64,000 nt of DNA from an uncultured Bacteroidota bacterium (GTDB lineage Bacteria; Bacteroidota; Bacteroidia; Bacteroidales; P3): the NCBI GenBank assembly GCA_902788805.1, contig CADALO010000010.1, positions 1 through 64,000 of the forward strand, read 5' to 3'. A program made the translations under genes and the position numbers. This document shows, one piece after another, positions 16,700-25,078 of this stretch. Position 1 is the stretch's first letter; the number at the start of each line of letters is the position of its first letter. The notes beneath the pieces were generated by a model. It was not told the origin of the DNA. It did not search any database and was given only the letters and a program-made list of their open reading frames with translations.

Positions 16700-18673
16700 A
16701 TGAATGTAAGGAAACATATATTGATAGTGCTCTGTCTGTTCGTCGCCGTGGTGCAGGGACAGAACTACTCGACCGACAACAAGAAGGCTGTCAAGCTGTA
16801 TGAGCGTGCTATGGAGATGCTGTATCAGGGCAAGAACGATGCTGCGATGAACGGCTTTGGGCAGGCATTGAAGGAGGACGACGGCTTTCTGGAGGCCCAT
16901 CTGATTCTGGCCGATATGATGTCGGACATCGACCGCATATCGATGGAGGAGCAAGGCCTGGCGGCACGCAACTATCGCGACGGGGCGAAACACCACTACC
17001 GCGCTGTGGTGGAGAGGAACAGGGAATTCTTTGCTCCGGCCTGGGTCAGTCTGGGCAAACTGGAACTATATGATGGAAACTTCGATGAGGCCATAAAGTG
17101 TTTCGAGACATACCTGGAATTGGACAAGAGGCAGAACGAGACCTTGCTGGATGCGCAGAATTGTCTGAAGAAGGCCCGTTTCCGCAAGGAGGCTTTGGCC
17201 AACCCCGTGCCCTTCAATCCTCAGAACCTCGGTGGAGCGGTGAACAGCAAGGACGACGAATACTTGCCGTCGCTCACGGTCGACGGGCAGACTCTTGTCT
17301 TCACGCGTCGCTTCCCGCGCAAGCCTACTACGGTTGCCGACACCAAAGAGGAGGAGGACCTGTATGCAAGCACTATGGCCGACGGCAAGTGGGGGCACGC
17401 CCAAAGGATGCCCGAGCCGGTGAACAGCAACGACAACGAGGGTGCGCAATGCATATCGCAGGACGGCCGCATTATGTTCTTCACCGCCTGCAACCGCAAG
17501 GACGGCGGCGGGCGCTGCGACCTCTATATGTGTGTGAACAAGGCTGGGAAATGGAGCAAGCCGCGCAATATGGGCTCGACGGTGAACAGCGGTGCCTGGG
17601 AGGGCCAGCCGACATTCTCTATCGACGGCAAGACGCTCTTTTTTGTGAGCAACCGCAAGGGCGGCTATGGCGGTATGGACATCTGGAAGAGCACCTTCGA
17701 GAATGGTCGCTGGACGGAGCCACAGAACCTTGGACCGACAATAAATACGCAATGGGACGAGATGTCGCCTTTCATCCATTTCGACGACCGGACGCTCTAT
17801 TTCTCAAGCAATCGTCCTGAAGGGATGGGCGGTTTCGACCTCTTTGTCTCGAGCCGGCAAAACGACGGCGGTACCTGGGGCACACCAGAGAACCTCGGCT
17901 ATCCAATCAATACCGAAGGCGATGACAACAACCTTATTGTCAGCGCCGACGGCCGCACCGCCATCTATGCCTCCGACCGCAAGGGCGGCTACGGCAAAAT
18001 GGACCTTTACAGTTTTGAACTGCCTGTGCAGGTGCGCCCGACGGTGGCAATATGCTTCAAGGGTACCGTGACCAACGCCAAGACAGGGCAGAAGGTGGCG
18101 GCAGACATTAAGGTTGTCGATATAAGGGAAGGACGTGTGGTGGCCAATACTTCGAGCGATGCACAAAGCGGGCAGTACATCGTCAGCCTGCCTGCCGACG
18201 GCGTCTATGCCTTCCACGTCAGTGCCGACGGCTACCTGATGCACTCGCAGAGCGAGGTGTGGGAGCGTGAGGATGACGAATATGAAAACTGGAAGCCTGT
18301 TGTCGTGGACATAGCGCTGCATCCCATCGAGAGCGGCGAGCGCATAGTCTTGAACAACGTGTTCTTTGAAACTGGACGTTGGGAGATTCTCAAAGAGTCG
18401 GAATATGAGCTGAACAAGGTGGTGGAGCTGCTTGAAAAGAATCCTGCGCTCAAAATCGAGCTTGGAGGCCATACAGACAATGTGGGCCGTCCGGAAGACA
18501 ACCAGAGGCTGTCGGAACAGCGTGCCAAGGCTGTGTATGACTATATTGTCGGCAAAGGTGTCGCTGCCAACCGACTGACCTACAAAGGCTATGGCGAAAC
18601 GCAGCCCGTTGCCACCAACGACACCGAAGAGGGCAGGGGCGAGAACCGAAGAACTGAAATTAAAGTATTATAA
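16700..18673 (+). CDS. porE: PorE-like T9SS outer-membrane-associated protein (TPR, propeller, OmpA)
   Basis: 657 residues from the ATG at 16700, which puts a signal peptide at the N terminus (ILIVLCLFVAVVQG); an earlier ATG at 16673 lies in the ackA terminator region. Domain order: TPR repeats (about 25-150), a PD40/WD40-like propeller with repeated DG.T..F.SNR..G.GG.D motifs (about 185-445), a carboxypeptidase-regulatory-like fold (about 455-545) and a C-terminal OmpA peptidoglycan-binding domain with GHTDNVG (about 590). This exact order and size match PorE of the type IX secretion system of Porphyromonas, which anchors the machine to peptidoglycan; paralogues with the same architecture exist, so the name is provisional. 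Three T9SS cargo proteins are in this window. It ends 2 bases before the sirtuin gene. Confidence 0.75.
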   Translation: MNVRKHILIVLCLFVAVVQGQNYSTDNKKAVKLYERAMEMLYQGKNDAAMNGFGQALKEDDGFLEAHLILADMMSDIDRISMEEQGLAARNYRDGAKHHYRAVVERNREFFAPAWVSLGKLELYDGNFDEAIKCFETYLELDKRQNETLLDAQNCLKKARFRKEALANPVPFNPQNLGGAVNSKDDEYLPSLTVDGQTLVFTRRFPRKPTTVADTKEEEDLYASTMADGKWGHAQRMPEPVNSNDNEGAQCISQDGRIMFFTACNRKDGGGRCDLYMCVNKAGKWSKPRNMGSTVNSGAWEGQPTFSIDGKTLFFVSNRKGGYGGMDIWKSTFENGRWTEPQNLGPTINTQWDEMSPFIHFDDRTLYFSSNRPEGMGGFDLFVSSRQNDGGTWGTPENLGYPINTEGDDNNLIVSADGRTAIYASDRKGGYGKMDLYSFELPVQVRPTVAICFKGTVTNAKTGQKVAADIKVVDIREGRVVANTSSDAQSGQYIVSLPADGVYAFHVSADGYLMHSQSEVWEREDDEYENWKPVVVDIALHPIESGERIVLNNVFFETGRWEILKESEYELNKVVELLEKNPALKIELGGHTDNVGRPEDNQRLSEQRAKAVYDYIVGKGVAANRLTYKGYGETQPVATNDTEEGRGENRRTEIKVL

Positions 18674-18675
18674 TA

Positions 18676-19365
18676 ATGAAAAAGATTGTTGTACTTACCG
18701 GTGCTGGCATCAGTGCCGAGAGCGGAATCAGCACCTTCCGCGACAGCGACGGCCTGTGGGAGCAGTACCGCGTTGAGGATGTGGCTACGCCTGAGGGTTA
18801 CGCCAAGGACAAAGCCCTGGTGTTGGACTTCTACAACCAGCGCCGTCGCCAGCTGGCTACCGTCAAACCCAATGAGGGGCACCGGCAACTGGTGAGGCTG
18901 GAAGAGTTTTATGACGTTCAAATTGTAACTCAGAATGTCGACAACCTGCACGAGCAGGCCGGCTCGAAGAATGTCCTGCACCTGCACGGCGAGCTGACAA
19001 AGGCACGCAGCGAGCGCGACAGCAACCTGATTGTGGATATCGGATACAGCGACATACATCTCGGCGATAAGGCTCCGGACGGGACCCAGCTGCGCCCGCA
19101 CATCGTCTGGTTCGGCGAAGCTGTGCCTAATATCGAGCCCGCGGCGCAGCTGTGCGAAGTGTGCGACTATTTCATCGTCGTGGGTACATCGATGAATGTC
19201 TATCCGGCAGCGGGTCTGATTCACTATGTTCCGCGCACCAGTCCTTGTTATCTTGTCGACCCCAAGGCGGTGACGGTGTCGCGCAATATCACGGTGATAC
19301 AGGAGAAAGCCGGCACCGGCGTAAAGAAAGTTGTTGACGAATTGATAGAACTGGCAAAGAAATAA
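18676..19365 (+). CDS. cobB: Sir2-family NAD-dependent protein deacylase
   Basis: Removes acyl groups from protein lysines using NAD; cytoplasmic. 229 residues with GAGISAESGISTFRD (9-23), the class III pocket motif FYNQRRRQ (about 52-59; tyrosine and arginine select succinyl/malonyl groups), QNVDNLHEQAG (about 85-95), catalytic His in LHLHGEL (about 103) and GTSMNVYPAAG (about 170). The region after HGEL lacks the four zinc-binding cysteines of most sirtuins. Starts 2 bases after the porE-like gene, so the two are probably cotranscribed, although a functional link is not obvious. Confidence 0.92.
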   Translation: MKKIVVLTGAGISAESGISTFRDSDGLWEQYRVEDVATPEGYAKDKALVLDFYNQRRRQLATVKPNEGHRQLVRLEEFYDVQIVTQNVDNLHEQAGSKNVLHLHGELTKARSERDSNLIVDIGYSDIHLGDKAPDGTQLRPHIVWFGEAVPNIEPAAQLCEVCDYFIVVGTSMNVYPAAGLIHYVPRTSPCYLVDPKAVTVSRNITVIQEKAGTGVKKVVDELIELAKK

Positions 19366-19395
19366 TTGCCATTTTTGAAAAAATGTCTATTTTTG
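19364..19395 (+). promoter_or_regulatory. Promoter of the small T9SS protein gene
   Basis: TATTTTTGC -7 element at 19388, with ATTG (19364-19367) 20 bases upstream as a weak -33 box overlapping the sirtuin stop codon. Confidence 0.55.
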
Positions 19396-19422
19396 CAGCA
19401 CGAAAATTTAATTATTAAAGAT

Positions 19423-20130
19423 ATGAAACGTATTCTATTATCCGCATTATTAATTGGTTGCGTAGTGTTCGCACAGGCGCAGGTCCTCACGGTTTCGTAT
19501 AACGGAGTCGATTTGCAGAATGGCGACACTGTTAGCCTGAAATCAGGCGCCAATGACGAAATCCAATTCGCACCGGCAGTCCATAACAACGGCTCGTCAA
19601 GCAGAGTGTGCCGTTTTGTTGCTGAAAAGCTGAACAACACAAGCACTGAAATTATGTCTATGTGCACAGGTATGCTGTGTATGTCGGGCTATTCTTCGGC
19701 ACCCTTCAGAGTCGAAGGCAATAGCGTCTATGACGAGGTGCATATTGACTTCATCGTGCCTGCCGATGCTGCTCCAGGTCTGTTCAAGTTCAGCGTATAC
19801 GATACCAATATCGTAAGCGTTAGCTTTGACTTTTATGCCCGAGTCTACAACAAGAACAGTGTCGGAATTGCCGAGGCAAATCAGGATTGCTTCGTAAACG
19901 CATTCCCGAATCCTGCCGTGTCGACGGTAAACGTCAGCTACAGCAACGCCGATGCCAACAGCGAGCTGGTGGTCTACAATATGACTGGCTCCGTTGTACG
20001 TGAGGTGTCCCTCAACGGCGGCGAAGGCTGTATGCAGGTGGATGTCAGTAGCTTGCCTGCAGGTGTGTATATGTACGGCATCAAGTCGCGTGCAAACGTA
20101 TACGGCATCAAAAAGCTTGTCGTGAAGTAA
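19423..20130 (+). CDS. Small secreted protein with T9SS sorting domain
   Basis: 235 residues from MKRILLSALL; an upstream ATG at 19366 would add residues lying across the promoter. Signal peptide 1-20 (ends FAQAQ). Residues about 20-140 form a beta-rich domain of unknown family with two closely spaced cysteines (MCTGMLCMSGY). The last 75 residues (FVNAFPNPAVSTVNVSY... ELVVYNMTGSVVREV... LPAGVYMYGI) are a clear T9SS type A C-terminal domain, so the protein is exported across the outer membrane. Monocistronic, with its own promoter and terminator. Function of the N-terminal domain unknown. Confidence 0.85.
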   Translation: MKRILLSALLIGCVVFAQAQVLTVSYNGVDLQNGDTVSLKSGANDEIQFAPAVHNNGSSSRVCRFVAEKLNNTSTEIMSMCTGMLCMSGYSSAPFRVEGNSVYDEVHIDFIVPADAAPGLFKFSVYDTNIVSVSFDFYARVYNKNSVGIAEANQDCFVNAFPNPAVSTVNVSYSNADANSELVVYNMTGSVVREVSLNGGEGCMQVDVSSLPAGVYMYGIKSRANVYGIKKLVVK

Positions 20131-20153
20131 CCATATCCTACAGAGAATTGTTA

Positions 20154-20190
20154 AGAGGATGCTCTTGCCGGGCATCCTCTTTCTTTTTTG
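20154..20190 (+). terminator. Terminator of the small T9SS protein gene
   Basis: AGAGGATGC pairs with GCATCCTCT around a 9-base loop; followed by TTCTTTTTT. Confidence 0.9.
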
Positions 20191-20377
20191 CCTGACTCGT
20201 CGGTGCTGCGCTGATAGCTGATAGTCAACACTCTATAGCGATGTTAAAATGTATGTTGATAATTATATCGGCCCTGTGGCGACTTAAAGGAATCTTCTCT
20301 GTATTTTAGCATTCTGATTGACAAAGACCCAACAGGTTATAACATTTTGTATTTGTGCAACTAAAAATCTTTTCTGT

Positions 20378-23140
20378 ATGAAAGGGAATGATTTAATTTT
20401 GGATTTTGGAGATTTCTCGGCTCCAGAGCCAAAGAAAGGCAAGTCTACACCACGCGCTTCCAAATCGGATAAAAAGCAGTCCGACAATATGTTGCATAGT
20501 ACTGATGCTGTTAGTGCCCAGGTCTCTGCCAGTCAGCCTGCCGAAAATACATCATCAAAAAAAGTAAAAAAAGAGACGAAAGTCAGCACACCGAAAATGG
20601 ACAAAACAGAGAAGAAAACGTACAAACAGTACACCCCGGATGAGATTATGAAATCGTCGGTGGATTATTTCCACGGTGACGAATTGGCTGCCAATGTATG
20701 GATGAACAAGTACGCGCTGCGTGACGGCGACAAAATCTACGAGCAGAACCCCGATATGATGCATCGCCGCATCGCATCTGAGTTTGCACGTATTGAGCGT
20801 AAGTACCCAAACCCGATGAGCGAGGAAGAGATCTACGGCCTGCTCAAGGACTTCCGCTACATCATCCCGCAGGGCAGTCCAATGTCTGGCATAGGCAACA
20901 ACTTCCAGGTGGTGTCGCTTTCCAACTGTTTCGTCATCGGCAACAGCGGCAACAGCGACTCGTATGGCGGCATAATGAAGATAGATCAGGAACAGGTGCA
21001 GATTATGAAACGTCGCGGCGGTGTGGGCCACGACCTCAGCCACATACGCCCGGGCGGTAGCCCCGTCAAGAACTGCGCCCTCACGTCGACAGGCATTGTG
21101 CCTTTTATGGAGCGCTATTCAAACACTACCCGCGAGGTGGCGCAAGGCGGACGTCGCGGCGCATTAATGCTTTCGATATCGATAAAGCATCCCGACTCCG
21201 AGAAGTTCATTGACGCCAAACTCGAGCAGGGCAAGATTACCGGTGCCAACGTGTCGGTCAAAATCACCGACGAGTTTATGCGCTGCGCTATGGAAGGCAA
21301 GCCCTTCGTGCAGCAGTACCCTGTCGACTCGGACAACCCCATAGTCAAGAAGGAAATCGATGCCTCGGCCCTCTGGAACAAGATTATCGCCAATGCCTGG
21401 TCAAGTGCTGAGCCCGGCGTCCTGTTCTGGGACACCATCATCCGCGAATCGGTGCCCGACTGCTATGCCGACTGCGGCTACCGCACTGTCAGCACCAACC
21501 CCTGCGGCGAGATACCGCTGTGCCCCTACGACAGCTGCCGACTGCAGGCCATCAACCTTTTCAGCTATGTGGAAAACCCCTTCACGCCTCAAGCCAAGTT
21601 CAACTTCGACCTCTTCAAAAAGCACGTGGCGATGGGCCAGCGCCTGATGGACGACCTTATCGACCTTGAACTTGAGAAGGTAGAGTCAATCATCGCCAAG
21701 ATCGAGACCGACCCGGAAAGCGAAGAAATCAAGTCGGTAGAGAAAAACCTCTGGCTCAACATTAAGATGAAGTGCCTCGAGGGTCGTCGCACGGGCTTCG
21801 GCATCACCGCCGAAGGCGATATGCTGGCAGCTCTCGGCTTGCGTTACGGCACCGAAGAGGCTACAGAATTCGCGGTCAGCGTGCAGCGCACACTGGCCTG
21901 CAGCGCCTACGGTTCATCGGTCACGATGGCCAAAGAGCGCGGTTGCTTCCCCATCTACGATGCAAACCGTGAGAAGCTCAACCCCTTCATCCAGCGCTTG
22001 GCCGAGGCCGATCCTCAGCTCTACACCGATATGCTGACTTACGGCCGCCGCAACATCGCCCTGCTCACCATTGCCCCGACAGGCACCGTGAGCATCTGCA
22101 CGCAGACCACCTCGGGTATCGAGCCCGTATTCCTTGTGTCGTACAAGCGCCGCAAGAAAATCAACCCCAACGACAAGGATACCTCCAAACACAAGATTGT
22201 CCAGGACCAGAGCGGCGACTACTTCGAGGAATACAATGTGTTCCATCCCAAGTTCATCGACTGGCTGAAAGTCAACGGCTACAACGCAGAAGAGGTTATG
22301 TCAATGAAGGACGCCGACCTCAACAAGATAATAGAGAAGTCGCCCTACTACAAGGCAACCTCGGCCGACATCGACTGGGTGAACAAAGTCAAGATGCAGG
22401 GCGCCATCCAGAAGTGGGTCGACCACTCCATCAGCGTCACCGTCAACATTCCCAAGGAAACCTCGAAAGAGATTGTCCGTGAAATCTATGAGACCGCTTG
22501 GAAATCGGGCTGCAAAGGCTGTACAATCTACCGCGACGGCAGCCGCCACGGAGTGCTGGTAAGCAACGACGAGCAGAGCGGACAGCAGTTTGCCGAGACC
22601 AAGGCGCCCAAGCGCCCCAAAAAGCTCGAAGCCGAAATTATCCGTTTCAAGAACAACCGCGAAGACTGGATTGCAGTGGTCGGTATGTATGAGGGGCGCC
22701 CCTACGAAATCTTCACTGGTCGTGCCACCAACTTCCTGCTGCCGCAAAACGTCGAGAAGGGCTGGGTAATCCGCGTCAAGGAGCAGGGCTACGAGCACGC
22801 CCGCTACGACTTCCAGTTCCTCGATCCCGACGGCTACAAAGTGACGGTCGAGGGCCTCTCGCGCACCTTCAAGCAGGAATACTGGAACTACGCCAAGCTC
22901 ATTTCGGGCATCCTGCGTCACGGTATGCCGATACCTAACGTGGTGGACCTCATCGAGAAACTGAACTTCGACGAGGACACAATCACCACCTGGAAGAATG
23001 GTGTGGCCCGCGCCCTGCGCCGCTACATCAAAGACGGTACCACCACCGACGAGGTGTGCCCCGACTGCGGCCAGAAGACTGTCGTCTACAGCGGCGGCTG
23101 CAAGCACTGCACCAGTTGTGGATGGTCGAAGTGCAGCTGA
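20378..23140 (+). CDS. nrdJ: Adenosylcobalamin-dependent ribonucleotide reductase (class II)
   Basis: Makes deoxyribonucleotides using an adenosylcobalamin-derived radical, with or without oxygen. 920 residues from MKGNDLILDFGDF. A Lys/Ser-rich leader of about 80 residues precedes the catalytic barrel. Key blocks: LSNCFVIGNS (about 181-190, substrate-site cysteine), NPCGEIPLCPYDSCR (about 374-388, radical cysteine and glutamate), and APTGTVSICTQTTSG (about 566-580). The C terminus has two Cys pairs of a zinc ribbon (CPDCG about 894 and CKHCTSCGWSKC about 907-918) used for re-reduction. No cobalamin riboswitch is visible in the 247 bases upstream. Followed by a very strong hairpin. Confidence 0.94.
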   Translation: MKGNDLILDFGDFSAPEPKKGKSTPRASKSDKKQSDNMLHSTDAVSAQVSASQPAENTSSKKVKKETKVSTPKMDKTEKKTYKQYTPDEIMKSSVDYFHGDELAANVWMNKYALRDGDKIYEQNPDMMHRRIASEFARIERKYPNPMSEEEIYGLLKDFRYIIPQGSPMSGIGNNFQVVSLSNCFVIGNSGNSDSYGGIMKIDQEQVQIMKRRGGVGHDLSHIRPGGSPVKNCALTSTGIVPFMERYSNTTREVAQGGRRGALMLSISIKHPDSEKFIDAKLEQGKITGANVSVKITDEFMRCAMEGKPFVQQYPVDSDNPIVKKEIDASALWNKIIANAWSSAEPGVLFWDTIIRESVPDCYADCGYRTVSTNPCGEIPLCPYDSCRLQAINLFSYVENPFTPQAKFNFDLFKKHVAMGQRLMDDLIDLELEKVESIIAKIETDPESEEIKSVEKNLWLNIKMKCLEGRRTGFGITAEGDMLAALGLRYGTEEATEFAVSVQRTLACSAYGSSVTMAKERGCFPIYDANREKLNPFIQRLAEADPQLYTDMLTYGRRNIALLTIAPTGTVSICTQTTSGIEPVFLVSYKRRKKINPNDKDTSKHKIVQDQSGDYFEEYNVFHPKFIDWLKVNGYNAEEVMSMKDADLNKIIEKSPYYKATSADIDWVNKVKMQGAIQKWVDHSISVTVNIPKETSKEIVREIYETAWKSGCKGCTIYRDGSRHGVLVSNDEQSGQQFAETKAPKRPKKLEAEIIRFKNNREDWIAVVGMYEGRPYEIFTGRATNFLLPQNVEKGWVIRVKEQGYEHARYDFQFLDPDGYKVTVEGLSRTFKQEYWNYAKLISGILRHGMPIPNVVDLIEKLNFDEDTITTWKNGVARALRRYIKDGTTTDEVCPDCGQKTVVYSGGCKHCTSCGWSKCS

Positions 23141-23170
23141 TCTAAGCAGGCTCGCATTACAAATTCTTAC

Positions 23171-23207
23171 AATAAAGGAGTGGCGGACAATCCGCCACTC
23201 CTTTATT
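23171..23207. terminator. Bidirectional terminator between nrdJ and the frameshifted gene
   Basis: A perfect 17-bp stem (AATAAAGGAGTGGCGGA and complement) with a 3-base loop lies between convergent stop codons. Confidence 0.85.
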
Positions 23208-23859
23208 GTAAATCTGCCTCGGCAAATACTATTTGTATGTCTTCTTTCCCCAAGAGTATTGCAGTAGACGTGATATCAGGCGGTTGCATTTGCCGGAATA
23301 GTCTTTTTCGATTGTGATTGTGCAGCCTTCTGCGTCTGAATCTGAAGACAAGGTGTTAAACAACGTGTTTATTGTGCCTTCTGCTTTACCATTGAAAAGA
23401 TGTTGCTGCTTTAAGTCGCTGACATCATACAGAAACACCATATTTTTTTCAGGACGCACGAACACATTTCTATCTTTGCCGCCGTCGTTCCATACAATGA
23501 TATGTTCGCTGCTTTTCACGACTATGGTGCATTGTGCTGGATAAATGACGTGCCTTTCCACCTCTCTCTCCGTACCGTCCCTGCGGTTGGCGGCTATGAG
23601 TATGATTTTAAAGTAGCTGTTGTAAAACTCATATCGCATTATAAACTGGCCGCAGAAAAAGTACTTATTCTCCTTGTCAAGGGCAAACACATTCTTGCCC
23701 GTGACCCCGTCGTAGTAGTAGTTGAATATGAAATCAATGCTGCTCTCGCTTGAGGATGACGAAGAAACTGTCGATGTGGAGCTTGTGGATGGCGTGTAGG
23801 TGCTGGCTGATGATGCTCCGTAGCCATATGACGATGCTCGTCCGTTGGCGTCGAGCGTG

Positions 23860-24000
23860 ATGCCAAGATAGTGGTCTGTGCCGTAGGCATCTTCGTAGCA
23901 GAAACCATTTGTCAGGTAGTAAAGCTTCTCGTGGATTGGCTCTATCACCAGGTTGCCGTGGATGTCGTAGGCTCCTTTCTTGCCGTTCTTGTATACGCTG
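23860..24000 (-). repeat. Internal duplication, copy 2
   Basis: 141 bases match 24227-24367 with one visible difference, offset 367 bases. The region encodes the SVYKNGKKGAYD...YLGITLDANGRAS block. Confidence 0.9.
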
Positions 24001-24226
24001 AAAAAAGACAACCGAACTGTACCCTTGCGACAGCGAAATAAGTGTGCGGCCATCCGTACTTTCAGCCCCTTGATAATTGCCGGAGGATGTCTTGTACCAC
24101 TTGAATCCGTTGTTCTCCGTCTGGAGAGTCTTGTTGCCCCGCTGTGAGCCATAAGAACCTGAACTGCTTGGCGTGTAGGACGAGCTGCCACTTGCCGACG
24201 AAGCACGTCCGTTTGCGTCAAGCGTT

Positions 24227-24367
24227 ATGCCAAGATAGTGGTCTGTGCCGTAGGCATCTTCGTAGCAGAACCCATTTGTCAGGTAGTAAAGCTTCTCGTG
24301 GATTGGCTCTATCACCAGGTTGCCGTGGATGTCGTAGGCTCCTTTCTTGCCGTTCTTGTATACGCTG
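24227..24367 (-). repeat. Internal duplication, copy 1
   Basis: Near-identical partner of 23860-24000. The offset of 367 bases is 1 modulo 3, consistent with one net frameshift per unit. Confidence 0.9.
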
Positions 24368-24623
24368 AAAGTACTGCTTCGACAGCGGAATTATTGTGCG
24401 GCCGTCTGTGCTCTCGGCCCCCTGATACCTGCTGTCGCTCGAGAAGGTGTTATACCATTTGAAACCATTGCTTTCGGTTTGCAGCTTCCGGGTGGTTTGC
24501 GCCCCTGCTGTCGACAAGGTGGTGACAACAATAAGGATAAAGAATAATAAACGCTTCATAATGATTTGATTTTAAGTGCTGTGTATTAATAAAAACAGAT
24601 TTCGTTTTGATTGTATTAATGTG

Positions 24624-24654
24624 CAAAGATACATTTTTTTTCATTGCTGTCAAA
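24624..24654 (-). promoter_or_regulatory. Promoter of the frameshifted secreted-protein gene
   Basis: Minus-strand TTTG (24654-24651), 19-base spacer, TATCTTTG (24631-24624): an exact Bacteroidota promoter, which shows that transcription signals of this gene are intact. Confidence 0.8.
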
Positions 24655-24764
24655 TGTTTTTGCTTTTTGACGTTGGACTTTTTGCTAAGATAGCTCTGAA
24701 GGAACTATGGAAAACCTTGCATCCGATTAGTGTCGTGTTTTGACCGTATCAGGGTGCGTTCAGG

Positions 24765-24890
24765 AAGGTACCAACTCCGTTCGTTGTCCGCTTGATGTCC
24801 GCTTGTTGTCCGCTTGTTGTCCGCTTTTAAAGCGGACAACAAGCGGACAACAAGCGGACATCAAGCGGACAACAGACGGCGATGGTATGG
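24765..24890. repeat. 11-bp-phased inverted array, element B (TTGTCCGCTTG unit)
   Basis: Leader AAGGTACCAACTCCG (24765-24779), then four 11-base units at 24784, 24795, 24806 and 24817 (TTGTCCGCTTG, ATGTCCGCTTG, TTGTCCGCTTG, TTGTCCGCTTT), a single centre base at 24828, and the exact inverted copies at 24829-24872. The 44-bp arms are perfectly complementary. The distance from CCAAC to the first unit (13 bases) is the same as in elements A and C, but the unit core is different (CCGCTT instead of ACAATA). Confidence 0.95.
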
Positions 24891-24948
24891 CGGAAACAGG
24901 GATGAGTTATATTGTGAGTGCGAAAGAGTGATGCAGAGAAAAATAAAT

Positions 24949-24979
24949 TTTGCCAGTATGTTGATTTTATATATCTTTG
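24949..24979 (+). promoter_or_regulatory. Promoter of thrS
   Basis: TTTG (24949-24952), 19-base spacer, TATCTTTG (24972-24979). The start codon is 100 bases downstream. Confidence 0.8.
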
Positions 24980-25078
24980 CATTTTGCAAATGTGTACAAA
25001 TGAAGGTCTTTTGTTTGTGTATCTTCTTTTGTATGAGTTTGTTATGAATGATTATCGTTAAAAGAAAACATAAAGAAA

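Larger units (their letters stand above)
23229..24559 (-). pseudogene. Secreted protein gene with an internal duplication and two +1 frameshifts
   Basis: Read from 24559 the frame starts with a signal peptide (MKRLLFFILIVVTTLSTAGA) and the block NGFKWYNTFSSDSRYQGAES, then must shift +1 near 24369 to continue as SVYKNGKKGAYDIHGNLVIE, a WG-repeat-like segment. The whole block recurs (NGFKWYKTSSGNYQGAESTD then again a shift near 24006 into FFSVYKNGKKGAYD), after which the frame stays open to 23229 through a Ser/Thr-rich linker and a C-terminal domain of about 170 residues with EHIIVWNDGGKDRNVFV. Both shifts are +1 and occur at TTT-CAG. Either the gene is broken or the shifts are programmed. No T9SS domain is visible. 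Family unknown. Confidence 0.7.

Noticed and set aside
15716..16996. Antisense frame across ackA and porE
   Set aside because: Crosses two certain genes and the ackA terminator; His/Val/Ala-rich composition typical of a shadow frame.
20191..20377. Cobalamin riboswitch upstream of nrdJ
   Set aside because: No conserved B12-box (GCCACTG) or the expected long folded leader is visible in the interval.
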